From: an uncultured Collinsella sp.
GTDB taxonomy: Bacteria > Actinomycetota > Coriobacteriia > Coriobacteriales > Coriobacteriaceae
Direction of reading: 5' to 3'
Assembly: GCA_900548255.1 (NCBI GenBank)
Contig: URKH01000053.1
Coordinates: forward strand, 1-14,548
Length of the DNA: 14,548 bases
The position numbers and the translations under genes are program-made. The notes under the pieces were generated by a model. The model made no database searches. It was not told where the DNA came from and saw nothing but the letters and a program-made list of their open reading frames with translations. Positions within the stretch are counted from its first letter, which is position 1; each line of letters opens with the position of its first letter. Positions 1-6,599 of this stretch are shown piece by piece.

Positions 1-61
1 GCTCAATGCGATCGCCGCACGTGTGCGCGCCCTCGGCATTCCCTGCCAGGTGAGCTACTAG
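1..61 (+). CDS. C-terminal tail of an unidentified protein (partial, cut by window edge)
   Basis: Reading from base 2, the frame gives LNAIAARVRALGIPCQVSY and a TAG stop at 59-61. Codon use is GC-rich at third positions like the neighbouring genes, and an aminopeptidase gene follows on the same strand after about 90 bases. Nineteen residues are too few to assign a family. The call rests only on an open frame to the edge and plausible codon use, so it could be chance. Confidence 0.45.
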   Translation, partial: LNAIAARVRALGIPCQVSY

Positions 62-119
62 CGCGGCCGCCCGCCAGCAGCTAAAACCCCGTCCCAAATA
101 AGCTGCTCCGCGAGTGGGC

Positions 120-125
120 TATACT
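120..125 (+). promoter_or_regulatory. Candidate -10 box for the methionine aminopeptidase gene
   Basis: TATACT at 120-125 matches five of six bases of the sigma70 -10 consensus and lies 25 bases before the ATG. No convincing -35 box is seen 16-18 bases upstream. A 7-bp inverted repeat (76-82 with 101-107, AGCAGCT/AGCTGCT) precedes it and may end the upstream transcript, but it has no T-run. Confidence 0.35.
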
Positions 126-150
126 AGCCTCGGATGAAAGGAAGTTAGCC

Positions 151-1038
151 ATGTATGACAAAGGACCCGTGCCCGGCCGCAACGACGCTTGCTGGTGCGG
201 CAGCGGCAAAAAATATAAGAAATGTCACAGCGCCTTCGACGAGCGCCTCGAGCGCTTGTGGGAAGAGGGCTGGGAGGTTCTGCCTCGCACGCTCTACAAG
301 ACTCCCGCCGATATCGAGGGCATCAAGCGCTCGGCAGCCATCAACGTGGGCGTGCTCGATTACGTGGGCGAGCATATCGCCGCAGGCATGACCACCAACC
401 AGATCGACCAGATGATCTACGACTACACCGTCGAGCACGGTGGCACGCCAGCCGATCTCAACTACGAGGGCTATCCCAAGAGCGTGTGCACCTCGATCAA
501 CGACGTCGTCTGCCACGGTATCCCCTGCGATGCGGATGTGCTGCACGAGGGCGACATCATCAACGTGGACTGCTCCACAATCTTGGACGGCTACTTTAGT
601 GATTCGAGCCGCATGTTCTGCATCGGCGAGGTCTCGGCCGAGCGTCAGCGCCTGGTCGACGTCACCCGTGCCAGCGTGGAGGCGGGCCTGGCGGCCGTCA
701 AGCCATGGCTGCCGTTGTCCGTTATGGCCGAGGCCGTGCAAAAGACCGTCGAGGATGCCGGCTTTAGCGTGGTGCGCGAGTACGGCGGACACGGCATCGG
801 TAAGGAGTTCCACGAGGACCCGTTTGTGGGCTTTACCACCGAAGCGCCCGACGTGGACACCATCATGGCCCCGGGCATGGTCTTTACCATCGAGCCCATG
901 GTCAACGCCGGAGCGCCCGACATCAAGATTAGCAAGGGTGACGGTTGGTGTGTGCGCACCAAGGACGGTAGCGATTCGGCCCAGTGCGAGGTACAGCTCG
1001 TGGTGACCGAGGACGGCTACGAGTTGCTGAGCTGGTAG
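151..1038 (+). CDS. map: Type I methionine aminopeptidase with N-terminal SEC-C zinc motif
   Basis: This cytosolic metalloenzyme removes the initiator methionine from new proteins. The 295-residue product begins with a SEC-C motif (residues 8-26, PGRNDACWCGSGKKYKKCH; zinc ligands C14, C16, C25, H26), followed by a linker and the pita-bread catalytic domain from about residue 50. All catalytic positions are present: substrate-site H122 in CHGIP, metal ligands D140 and D151, H214 in GGHGIG, E248 in FTIEP and E280 in CEVQLVV; H221 matches the second active-site histidine. It is longer than the 264-residue E. coli enzyme mainly because of the N-terminal extension. The ATG at 151 is chosen because AAAGGAAG (137-143) lies 7 bases upstream and because the SEC-C motif starts almost at once. 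A strong terminator follows, so it is transcribed alone or with the unseen upstream gene. SEC-C probably aids ribosome or protein docking; that is inference. A second, canonical map near ribosomal genes is usual but not visible here. Confidence 0.95.
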   Translation: MYDKGPVPGRNDACWCGSGKKYKKCHSAFDERLERLWEEGWEVLPRTLYKTPADIEGIKRSAAINVGVLDYVGEHIAAGMTTNQIDQMIYDYTVEHGGTPADLNYEGYPKSVCTSINDVVCHGIPCDADVLHEGDIINVDCSTILDGYFSDSSRMFCIGEVSAERQRLVDVTRASVEAGLAAVKPWLPLSVMAEAVQKTVEDAGFSVVREYGGHGIGKEFHEDPFVGFTTEAPDVDTIMAPGMVFTIEPMVNAGAPDIKISKGDGWCVRTKDGSDSAQCEVQLVVTEDGYELLSW

Positions 1039-1047
1039 CCGTGGATG

Positions 1048-1093
1048 CGCCGGATGCTGACGGGCACGCTCGTCTTGCATCCGGCGTTTTTTT
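1048..1093 (+). terminator. Rho-independent terminator of map
   Basis: A perfect 10-bp stem (CGCCGGATGC at 1048-1057 with GCATCCGGCG at 1077-1086) is continued inside by GACG/CGTC (1059-1062 with 1071-1074). Seven T residues follow at once (1087-1093). It lies 10 bases after the map stop codon. Confidence 0.9.
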
Positions 1094-1094
1094 G

Positions 1095-1147
1095 AACGTT
1101 TTGCCTGATAAAACCTGAAAAAATAAACCTGTCCCTTTTTGGTAGGT
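1095..1147 (-). repeat. Dispersed hairpin repeat, copy 1 (degenerate)
   Basis: This is one of four related intergenic elements in the window. On the + strand it reads GATAAAACCTG, then AAAATAAACCTGTCCC, then TTTTTGGTAGGT. Compared with copy 3 the left arm has AA in place of CC after ACCTG and the right arm has TAGG in place of CAGG, so pairing is reduced to ACCT/AGGT plus the A/T core. It lies between the map terminator and the GTG start of the dehydrogenase, ending only 5 bases before that gene's ribosome site. Strand is given as '-' because copies 2 and 3 act as terminators on that strand. Confidence 0.8.
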
Positions 1148-1166
1148 CAAGCGGAGAGGACTGCTT

Positions 1167-2102
1167 GTGAACATCCTAGTTTTGCTGCCCGTCAACGACC
1201 GTCATCGCGCAATTCTCGAGTCGAGCGCTCCGGGCGAGGACTTTATCTACACGAGCGCCGACGCCGCCACGCGCGAGCAGGTCGCCGATGCCGACGTGAT
1301 CTTGGGCAACATCGACCCTGCCTTGCTTACCGCATGCGAGCATCTCCAGCTGTTGCAATTGCAGACCGCCGGCTATGACGACTACCTTGCCGCCGGCACC
1401 GTGCCGGCTGACGCCAAGCTGTCTTGCTCGATCGGCGCCTACGGTCAGGCCGTAAGCGAGCACATGTTTGCCATGGTGCTGTCAATGATGAAGCGCCTGC
1501 CCGGCTATCACGACTTGCAGCGCGAGCATCGCTGGGAGGATTTGGGGCAGGTTACCTCGCTCAAAAATGCCAACGTGCTGGTGCTGGGCGCGGGCGATAT
1601 CGGCGGCCACTTTGCCACGCTCTGCCGCAGCATGGGCGCACACGTCCACGGCATCAAGCGCCATCCGCTCGTCTACCCCATTGTGTTTGAGGACATGGAC
1701 GGCATGGATGCCCTGTCTGAGCGCCTGGCGGAGGCCGACATCGTCGCATCCTTTATGCCCAGCACGCCCGAGACCCGCGGTCTGGCGAACGCCAAGTTCT
1801 TTGCCGCAATGAAGCCGGGCGCCTTCTTTGCCAACGGCGGCCGCGGTGACCTTGTGGTCGCCGACGACTTGGTTGCCGCCCTGGAGTCGGGACATCTTGC
1901 CGGCGCCGCGGTCGACGTCACCGACCCCGAGCCCCTGCCCGCGACAAGCCCGCTGTGGGACGCTCCCAACATGCTCATCACGCCGCATATCTCGGGCTGG
2001 TTCCACCTAGAGGCCACGCTCAACAACGTGGTCGACATCGCCGCCGAGAATCTACGCCATCTTCTGGCTGGCGAGACGCTACGCTGCTGGATTGAGCACT
2101 AG
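1167..2102 (+). CDS. D-isomer specific 2-hydroxyacid dehydrogenase family protein
   Basis: This is a cytosolic NAD(P)-dependent oxidoreductase of the D-2-hydroxyacid dehydrogenase family, which interconverts 2-keto acids and D-2-hydroxy acids. The substrate cannot be read from sequence. The N-terminal part (1-95) is the substrate-binding half. The Rossmann motif is VLVLGAGDIGG (137-147). The catalytic triad is present: R226 in GGRGDLV, E255 in DPEPLP and H274 in TPHISG. The length of 311 residues is normal. The start is GTG at 1167, chosen because GGAGAGGA (1153-1160) lies 6 bases upstream. The loop before the catalytic Arg reads ANGGRG where many relatives have NxaRG. Repeat copy 1 lies just upstream and no clear promoter is seen. 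A hairpin follows the stop. Confidence 0.9.
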   Translation: MNILVLLPVNDRHRAILESSAPGEDFIYTSADAATREQVADADVILGNIDPALLTACEHLQLLQLQTAGYDDYLAAGTVPADAKLSCSIGAYGQAVSEHMFAMVLSMMKRLPGYHDLQREHRWEDLGQVTSLKNANVLVLGAGDIGGHFATLCRSMGAHVHGIKRHPLVYPIVFEDMDGMDALSERLAEADIVASFMPSTPETRGLANAKFFAAMKPGAFFANGGRGDLVVADDLVAALESGHLAGAAVDVTDPEPLPATSPLWDAPNMLITPHISGWFHLEATLNNVVDIAAENLRHLLAGETLRCWIEH

Positions 2103-2104
2103 GT

Positions 2105-2132
2105 ATTACGCCGTTCTAACGAACGGCGTAAT
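2105..2132 (+). terminator. Stem-loop after the dehydrogenase gene
   Basis: A perfect 12-bp stem (ATTACGCCGTTC at 2105-2116 with GAACGGCGTAAT at 2121-2132) encloses a 4-base loop and starts 2 bases after the TAG stop. No T-run follows on either strand, so it may protect the 3' end or act as a weak terminator. The next ~170 bases, up to repeat copy 2, hold only a 7-bp stem (2282-2288 with 2296-2302) and no gene I can support. Confidence 0.55.
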
Positions 2133-2301
2133 GAGCCGACGCTACGAGCCCGTCTGGACGGCAATCTGCCTTTCAATCGTCGGGCATGGCCAGAAGGCCA
2201 ATGCCCTCCTCTTTCAAGGCACCTTGCTCGCCCAGGCGGGCTCTCGCTGACTTTTTCTCTACCCGCAAAGCTTTAGGGACTCAGCGGCTTGTAATGCCGC
2301 T

Positions 2302-2355
2302 GGCATTCGCCCAGATAAAACCTGCCAAAATAAACATCCCTTTTTGGCAGGTTTT
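2302..2355 (-). repeat. Dispersed hairpin repeat, copy 2; probable terminator of the M18 peptidase gene
   Basis: A perfect 14-bp inverted repeat (AAAACCTGCCAAAA at 2317-2330 with its complement at 2342-2355) encloses an 11-base loop. On the minus strand the right arm comes first and overlaps the peptidase TAA stop (2354-2356); the hairpin is followed by TTTTAT, giving a plausible intrinsic terminator. The shared left flank is GGCATTCGCCCAGAT. The loop differs from the other copies: AACATCCC replaces AACCTGTCCC. Confidence 0.85.
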
Positions 2356-3739
2356 AGAGCTCCACGCTTTCGGCGCCGTTGATATGGAGGTCACGCTCGT
2401 AGAAGGCGGTGAGGGCGCGGATGGCGCACATCACATCGCGCACGCCGCCGGTCTCGTAGCTCGAGTGCATGGCCAGCTGCGGCAGGCCCACGTCCACAGC
2501 GTGCATACTCGCCTGCATGTTCGACAGGTTGCCCAGGGTGGAGCCGCCGGCCATATCGCTCTTGTTGGCGAAGGCCTGCGTGGGTACGTCGGCGTCGTCG
2601 CAAATAGCCTGGAACACCGCGCGGCTAAAGGCATCGGTGCAGTAGTGCTGGTTGGCGGCCTCCTTGATGACGATGCCGCCGTTGAGCACAACCTGGTTGC
2701 GGGCGTCGCACTTCTCGGCGTGGTTGGGGTGCACGGCGTGCGCGTTGTCGCAGCTCACGAGCATCGAAGCGGCAAGCGCACGGTGGTACGACTCGTCGTC
2801 GAAGCCCAGCGATCCGTTAATGCGGCGCAGCGCGTCGGCCAAGAACGTCGACATGGCGCCTTGCTTGGTCTCGGAGCCAACCTCCTCGTTATCAAAGCAG
2901 CAGAAGACCGAAACGTCGTGCACGTTCTCAGCACCCAAAAATGCCTGCAGCGAGGTGTAGGCGCAGGCCAGGTCGTCGAGCTTGGGCGTCGAGATAAACT
3001 CGTCGGCCCAGCCCCAAATGCGCGCATCCTGGCGGTTGACCAGGAACAAATCGCGGCACAAAATCTGCTCGGGCTCAACATCCAGCTCATCGGCGATCAG
3101 GGCGTCAAAGTCGCCCTGCTTAAGGTCACCAGCGCTAATGAGAGGGCACAGGTCAACGGCTCGGTTGGGCGCAAAGCCCTCGTTAACGCCGCGGTTCATA
3201 TGGATGGCAAGGCTCGGGATGATGGCGACTTCGCGCTCGGTAGCGAGCAAACGACTCTCGATACGGTCGCCCTCGCGTACCAACACGCGGCCCGCGAGTG
3301 CCAGCGGACGGTCGAACCAGGTGTAGTCGATCATGCCGCCGTAGGCCTCGGTGTTCAGGCGCAGCGTCTCGCCCGCGCCGTCGAGCTCGGGCACGGCCTT
3401 GACCTTAAACGTCGGCGAGTCGCTGTGCGACGCCGTCAGCTGAAAATGATAGTCACCGGCAACGCCGTCCTCGCCCCACGTAGCGGCCAGGTCCTCGCCC
3501 ACTTTAAAGGCAACAACGCTCGAGGTATTGCGCTGCGTGTAATAACGCCCGCCCGGCTCGATGTCCCACGCCGCATTCTCGGGCAGGTAGGTAAAGCCCG
3601 CCTCGTCGAGCTCGGCCATAATGGTCGCCGCCGTATGGAACATGCTGGGGCATGCCTCGATAAAGTCGATAAGGTCGTTGGCGGCCTCGATATCGTCGGC
3701 CGTCACATGCGCGCGCTCGGGCGTTTCCTGATCCGTCAT
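2354..3739 (-). CDS. M18 family aminopeptidase (aspartyl aminopeptidase-like)
   Basis: This is a cytosolic two-metal aminopeptidase of family M18, whose members trim N-terminal, often acidic, residues from peptides. The 461-residue length fits the family. Metal-site positions are visible: H105 in SHSD, D256 in KLDDL, E285-E286 in DNEEVGS, D331 in SCDNAHAVHPNH and H425 in MHSSYETGG. The start is the ATG at 3739, preceded by AAAGGGGAGAG; 37 further codons are open upstream (to 3850), but they lack a ribosome site and family similarity. The stop codon lies inside the right arm of repeat copy 2. The gene converges on the dehydrogenase and diverges from the amide hydrolase across 161 bases; no strong promoter is visible there, only a TATGCT-like -10 on the minus strand near 3776-3781. 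The exact specificity is inferred from family. Confidence 0.93.
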   Translation of the reverse strand: MTDQETPERAHVTADDIEAANDLIDFIEACPSMFHTAATIMAELDEAGFTYLPENAAWDIEPGGRYYTQRNTSSVVAFKVGEDLAATWGEDGVAGDYHFQLTASHSDSPTFKVKAVPELDGAGETLRLNTEAYGGMIDYTWFDRPLALAGRVLVREGDRIESRLLATEREVAIIPSLAIHMNRGVNEGFAPNRAVDLCPLISAGDLKQGDFDALIADELDVEPEQILCRDLFLVNRQDARIWGWADEFISTPKLDDLACAYTSLQAFLGAENVHDVSVFCCFDNEEVGSETKQGAMSTFLADALRRINGSLGFDDESYHRALAASMLVSCDNAHAVHPNHAEKCDARNQVVLNGGIVIKEAANQHYCTDAFSRAVFQAICDDADVPTQAFANKSDMAGGSTLGNLSNMQASMHAVDVGLPQLAMHSSYETGGVRDVMCAIRALTAFYERDLHINGAESVEL

Positions 3740-3900
3740 GCTCTCCCCTTTCACTGGGCTGATGGTCCCCTCCAGCATACCCCGCCGCGCCAGTGCCGTG
3801 CCTTTCATTCCATGTTTAATCCCGCGCCGCTCGCCAAGTTGAGCCATCATGCCCGCACTCCTTTTGCGACAATTACGCTAACAGGACGAAAGGAGCCGTC

Positions 3901-4986
3901 ATGAAGCCACGTAACATTGCCATCGCCTGCGATGTCGCAGGAGTCGCCGTCGGCCTTGCCGCTGCCACCGGCATCGTTTATCACAAACAAATCAAGTCTG
4001 CCGCGTCACTCAAACGCTTGACCGGCTACGCGGATGGCTATGACCTGTACGCAATCGACATTGCCTACGACTACGATCTTGATCGCATCATCGCCACTGG
4101 CGTGCGCGACGACCAGGCCTACATCGATGCCGTGGTGGCACAGGTGCTGCCCGGTGTGCCGGCACATGTCCAGGCGCCCCAGTTTGCCTGCAGCGCTTTT
4201 GTCGCCGTAGATGCCGAAGGCCGCGTGCGCACCGGTCGCAATTACGACTTTAAGGACGACACCTCGGCGCTGCTGGTGCGTAATCACCCGTGCGACGGCT
4301 ATGCCTCCATCGGGTTTGCCGCCCTTAACAACCTGGGCGATAACACTCCGCTTGACTCCGTCGGCGGACGCGCTGCGGCGTTGATGGGCCCGTTTGCCCA
4401 GCTCGACGGCGTCAACGAATGTGGCGTGTCCATTGCCGTGCTCACCCTGGATTCCAAACCCTGTGACCAGGACACGCAACGCCCCGTCATCAATACCTCG
4501 CTCGCCATCCGTCTGGTGCTCGACCGTGCCGCCACCACGCAAGAGGCCGTCAACCTGCTTTCTGCCTACGACATGCACGCCATGGCCGGACGCGACTACC
4601 ACTTCTTTATCAACGACGCCGCCGGTGACGCGCGGGTGGTGGAGTGGGATCCGCGCGATCCCGACCGTGCATGCAAGGCGACGCCCGTACGCCAGGTCAC
4701 GAACTTCTACGCCTGCTATGGTGACGAGGTGCTCCCCAACCAAAAGAACGGCGAGCTGGGCCATGGTAAAGAGCGCGCCGTCGCAATCGCCGATGTCCTC
4801 GACGCCCGTGCCGGCGCCCAAGACGAGGCAATCGCTTGGAAGGCCCTACGCGCTGCGGCGCAAGAGCCCAATCCGGAAGACATCACCAGCAACACGCAGT
4901 GGTCGGTCGTCTTTGACAACACCGAGCCCGCTGCCGCCATCACGCTGCGCCGCCACTGGGGCGACGTCGACGCCTTCGCGCTGTAA
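3901..4986 (+). CDS. Membrane-anchored linear-amide C-N hydrolase (Ntn type, choloylglycine hydrolase/C45-C59-like)
   Basis: This is an N-terminal-nucleophile amidase related to bile salt hydrolase, penicillin V acylase and acyltransferase-type enzymes. C97 in FACSAFVA is the expected nucleophile, exposed after processing between A96 and C97. Supporting motifs are GRNYDF (112-117, with R113, N114 and D116), LDGVNECG (168-175, equivalent to the family's DGxNExG) and TQWSVVFDN (332-340). Residues 5-27 form a hydrophobic segment after a short basic start (MKPR), so the protein is probably membrane-anchored or exported. The 96 residues before the cysteine are much longer than in classic bile salt hydrolases, where Cys follows Met1. 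AAAGGAG (3889-3895) lies 5 bases before the ATG. It is divergent from the M18 gene and unlinked to pfk (140-base gap). The substrate is unknown: bile-acid amides, N-acyl amino acids or lactones are all possible. No lipobox is seen. Confidence 0.85.
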   Translation: MKPRNIAIACDVAGVAVGLAAATGIVYHKQIKSAASLKRLTGYADGYDLYAIDIAYDYDLDRIIATGVRDDQAYIDAVVAQVLPGVPAHVQAPQFACSAFVAVDAEGRVRTGRNYDFKDDTSALLVRNHPCDGYASIGFAALNNLGDNTPLDSVGGRAAALMGPFAQLDGVNECGVSIAVLTLDSKPCDQDTQRPVINTSLAIRLVLDRAATTQEAVNLLSAYDMHAMAGRDYHFFINDAAGDARVVEWDPRDPDRACKATPVRQVTNFYACYGDEVLPNQKNGELGHGKERAVAIADVLDARAGAQDEAIAWKALRAAAQEPNPEDITSNTQWSVVFDNTEPAAAITLRRHWGDVDAFAL

Positions 4987-5055
4987 GGAGCCAGGCCCGT
5001 CGACCTTACGCTCGCCTGACGTTGCTTACATTTCTATACGCTTGAGCTAACACGT

Positions 5056-5107
5056 TTTACCCCTGTATCAACAGTGTGCGGGGGTAAACTTATGCGCATG
5101 TTATAAC
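5056..5107 (+). promoter_or_regulatory. Candidate promoter and dyad upstream of the phosphofructokinase gene
   Basis: TATAAC at 5102-5107 is preceded by TG at the extended -10 position (TGTTATAAC), but no good -35 box is visible and the leader would be only about 13 bases. A second weak pair is TTGAGC (5042-5047) and TATCAA (5066-5071). Between them lies an 8-bp inverted repeat, TTTACCCC (5056-5063) with GGGGTAAA (5081-5088), which could be an operator. All of this is by eye. Confidence 0.35.
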
Positions 5108-5126
5108 TTGCCCGGAAGGATTCATC

Positions 5127-6206
5127 ATGCTTAGGATCGGTCTTCTTACCAGTGGCGGCGACTGCCAGGCGCTCAACGCCACCATGCGCGGCATTGTCAA
5201 AACGCTCATGACCAATAGCGAAGAGCCTATCGAGATCTATGGTTTTGAGGACGGCTACCAGGGCCTTATCTACAGCAGGTTCCGCGTTATGACTCCCGCC
5301 GATTTTAGCGGCATCCTCACCCGCGGCGGCACCATTCTAGGCACGAGCCGCACGCCGTTCAAGCGCTTGGACATTCCCGAGGCTGACGGCGTCGAAAAGG
5401 TGCCCGCGATGGTCCACACCTATCACAAGCTGCAGCTCGACTGCCTGTTTATGCTGGGCGGCAACGGCTCCACCAAGACCGCCAACCGTCTACGCCAAGA
5501 AGGCCTCAACGTTATCGCTCTGCCCAAGACCATCGATAATGACACCTGGGGCACCGAGATGACGTTTGGCTTTACGAGCGCCATCGACGTTGCCACCAAG
5601 TGCATCGACGACATCCACACCACCGCCTCGAGCCACGGCCGCGTGTTCGTCATCGAGATCATGGGCCACAAGGTTGGCTGGATCCCGCTGTACGCTGGCG
5701 TCGCGGGCGGCGCGGATGTCATCTTGATTCCCGAGATCCCCTACGACATGGATAACGTCATCAAGACCATTGAGCATCGCATGGAGACTGGCAGCCGCTT
5801 TACCATCGTGGCCGTCGCCGAGGGCGCTATCTCCAAGGAGGACGCGGCGCTGTCCAAGAAGGAGTACAAGAAGAAGCTCGCCGAGCGTACGAGCCCGTCG
5901 ATTGTCTACGACATCGCCAAGGAGATCGAGGCCAAGACCGGTCGCGAGACCCGCGTCGCCATCCCCGGTCACACGCAGCGCGGCGGTCAGCCCGACGCCC
6001 AGGACCGCATCTTTGCGACCCAGTGCGGCGTCGAGGCGGCACTGGGCTGCCTACGCGGCGAGTTTGGCTACATGATTGCCCTGTGTGACGGCAAGATGTG
6101 CCACATGCCGCTCGAGGAGGTCGCCGGCAAGCTCAAGTTTGTCGACCCCCAGAGCGACCTGGTGCGCGAGGCCAAGGCATTGGGCATCAGCTTCGGCGAC
6201 GAATAG
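5127..6206 (+). CDS. pfkA: 6-phosphofructokinase, PfkA superfamily (phosphoryl donor uncertain)
   Basis: This cytosolic glycolytic enzyme phosphorylates fructose 6-phosphate to fructose 1,6-bisphosphate. It has 359 residues, within the usual bacterial range. Motifs: SGGDCQALNA (9-18) in the nucleotide loop; GGNGSTK (111-117); PKTIDND (133-139) with catalytic base D137; MGHKVGW (179-185), where E. coli has MGR; AEGA (231-234); and GHTQRGG (281-287) for sugar-phosphate binding. The donor-site pair is mixed: Gly at the position of E. coli G104 (ATP-like) but Lys at the position of G124/125 (typical of pyrophosphate enzymes), and Asn replaces the Mg-binding Asp103. As I recall, Firmicutes and actinobacterial mixed-substrate PFKs share this combination, so the enzyme is probably functional. 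CGGAAGGA (5112-5119) lies 7 bases before the ATG. The stop codon sits in the outer arm of a large palindrome. Confidence 0.93.
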   Translation: MLRIGLLTSGGDCQALNATMRGIVKTLMTNSEEPIEIYGFEDGYQGLIYSRFRVMTPADFSGILTRGGTILGTSRTPFKRLDIPEADGVEKVPAMVHTYHKLQLDCLFMLGGNGSTKTANRLRQEGLNVIALPKTIDNDTWGTEMTFGFTSAIDVATKCIDDIHTTASSHGRVFVIEIMGHKVGWIPLYAGVAGGADVILIPEIPYDMDNVIKTIEHRMETGSRFTIVAVAEGAISKEDAALSKKEYKKKLAERTSPSIVYDIAKEIEAKTGRETRVAIPGHTQRGGQPDAQDRIFATQCGVEAALGCLRGEFGYMIALCDGKMCHMPLEEVAGKLKFVDPQSDLVREAKALGISFGDE

Positions 6207-6382
6207 CCTCGGCCGAAACTGCTCTCATCGGAGGCCCCAGGGCTTACCTCCCAAATCGTCCTCGGACATGTCAGGATCCCGCCGTGCGCTCCGCGCGGCG
6301 GGATCCTTCCGTCCTGCGGAAAGATTTGGGAGGTAAGCCCTGGGGCCTCCTGCGGTAACTAGGGAGGTCGAGGCTATTCGTC
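6198..6382. repeat. Nested 185-nt palindrome centred at 6290, overlapping the pfk stop codon
   Basis: Three inverted repeats share one centre. The outer arm is 14 bp (6198-6211 with 6369-6382, GACGAATAGCCTCG and its complement) and contains the last pfk codons and TAG. The middle arm is 28 bp and perfect (6230-6257 with 6323-6350). The inner stem is 16 bp with one G-T pair (6273-6288 with 6292-6307) around a 3-base loop CTC. The intervening 18-base and 15-base spacers do not match. No T-run follows on either strand. It could be a MITE-like insertion, a product of inverted duplication, or a giant transcript hairpin. Confidence 0.9.
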
Positions 6383-6599
6383 TTCTTGCTGCAAGTGCGT
6401 GGGCTGAGATTTTGGGATGTTGCAGGCTCTTAGCTGAGAGTAGCACTGACATTTGTCCTGAAATGGCTGGTCGTTAGGAGTTGCTACCGGTAGTTGCGGT
6501 AGGGTTGGAGCAGATTCTAACTAGAAATGGTGGTCGCTACTGGTTGTTCTCGGCATACTCGGCTCATTCGATTACGGTCACCACATGAAAGGAACTGTT

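Noticed and set aside
145..1080. 311-codon open frame on the minus strand
   Set aside because: Antisense shadow of the methionine aminopeptidase; no family motifs and no ribosome site.
2186..3904. 572-codon open frame on the + strand
   Set aside because: It is the exact antisense of the M18 aminopeptidase, whose active-site motifs are complete. Long antisense frames are expected with strong GC third-position bias.
6225..6452. Overlapping short frames on both strands with similar peptides (GGPRAYLPN...GGKPWGL)
   Set aside because: The matching peptides result from the perfect palindrome, which gives both strands the same sequence. No ribosome site supports a gene.
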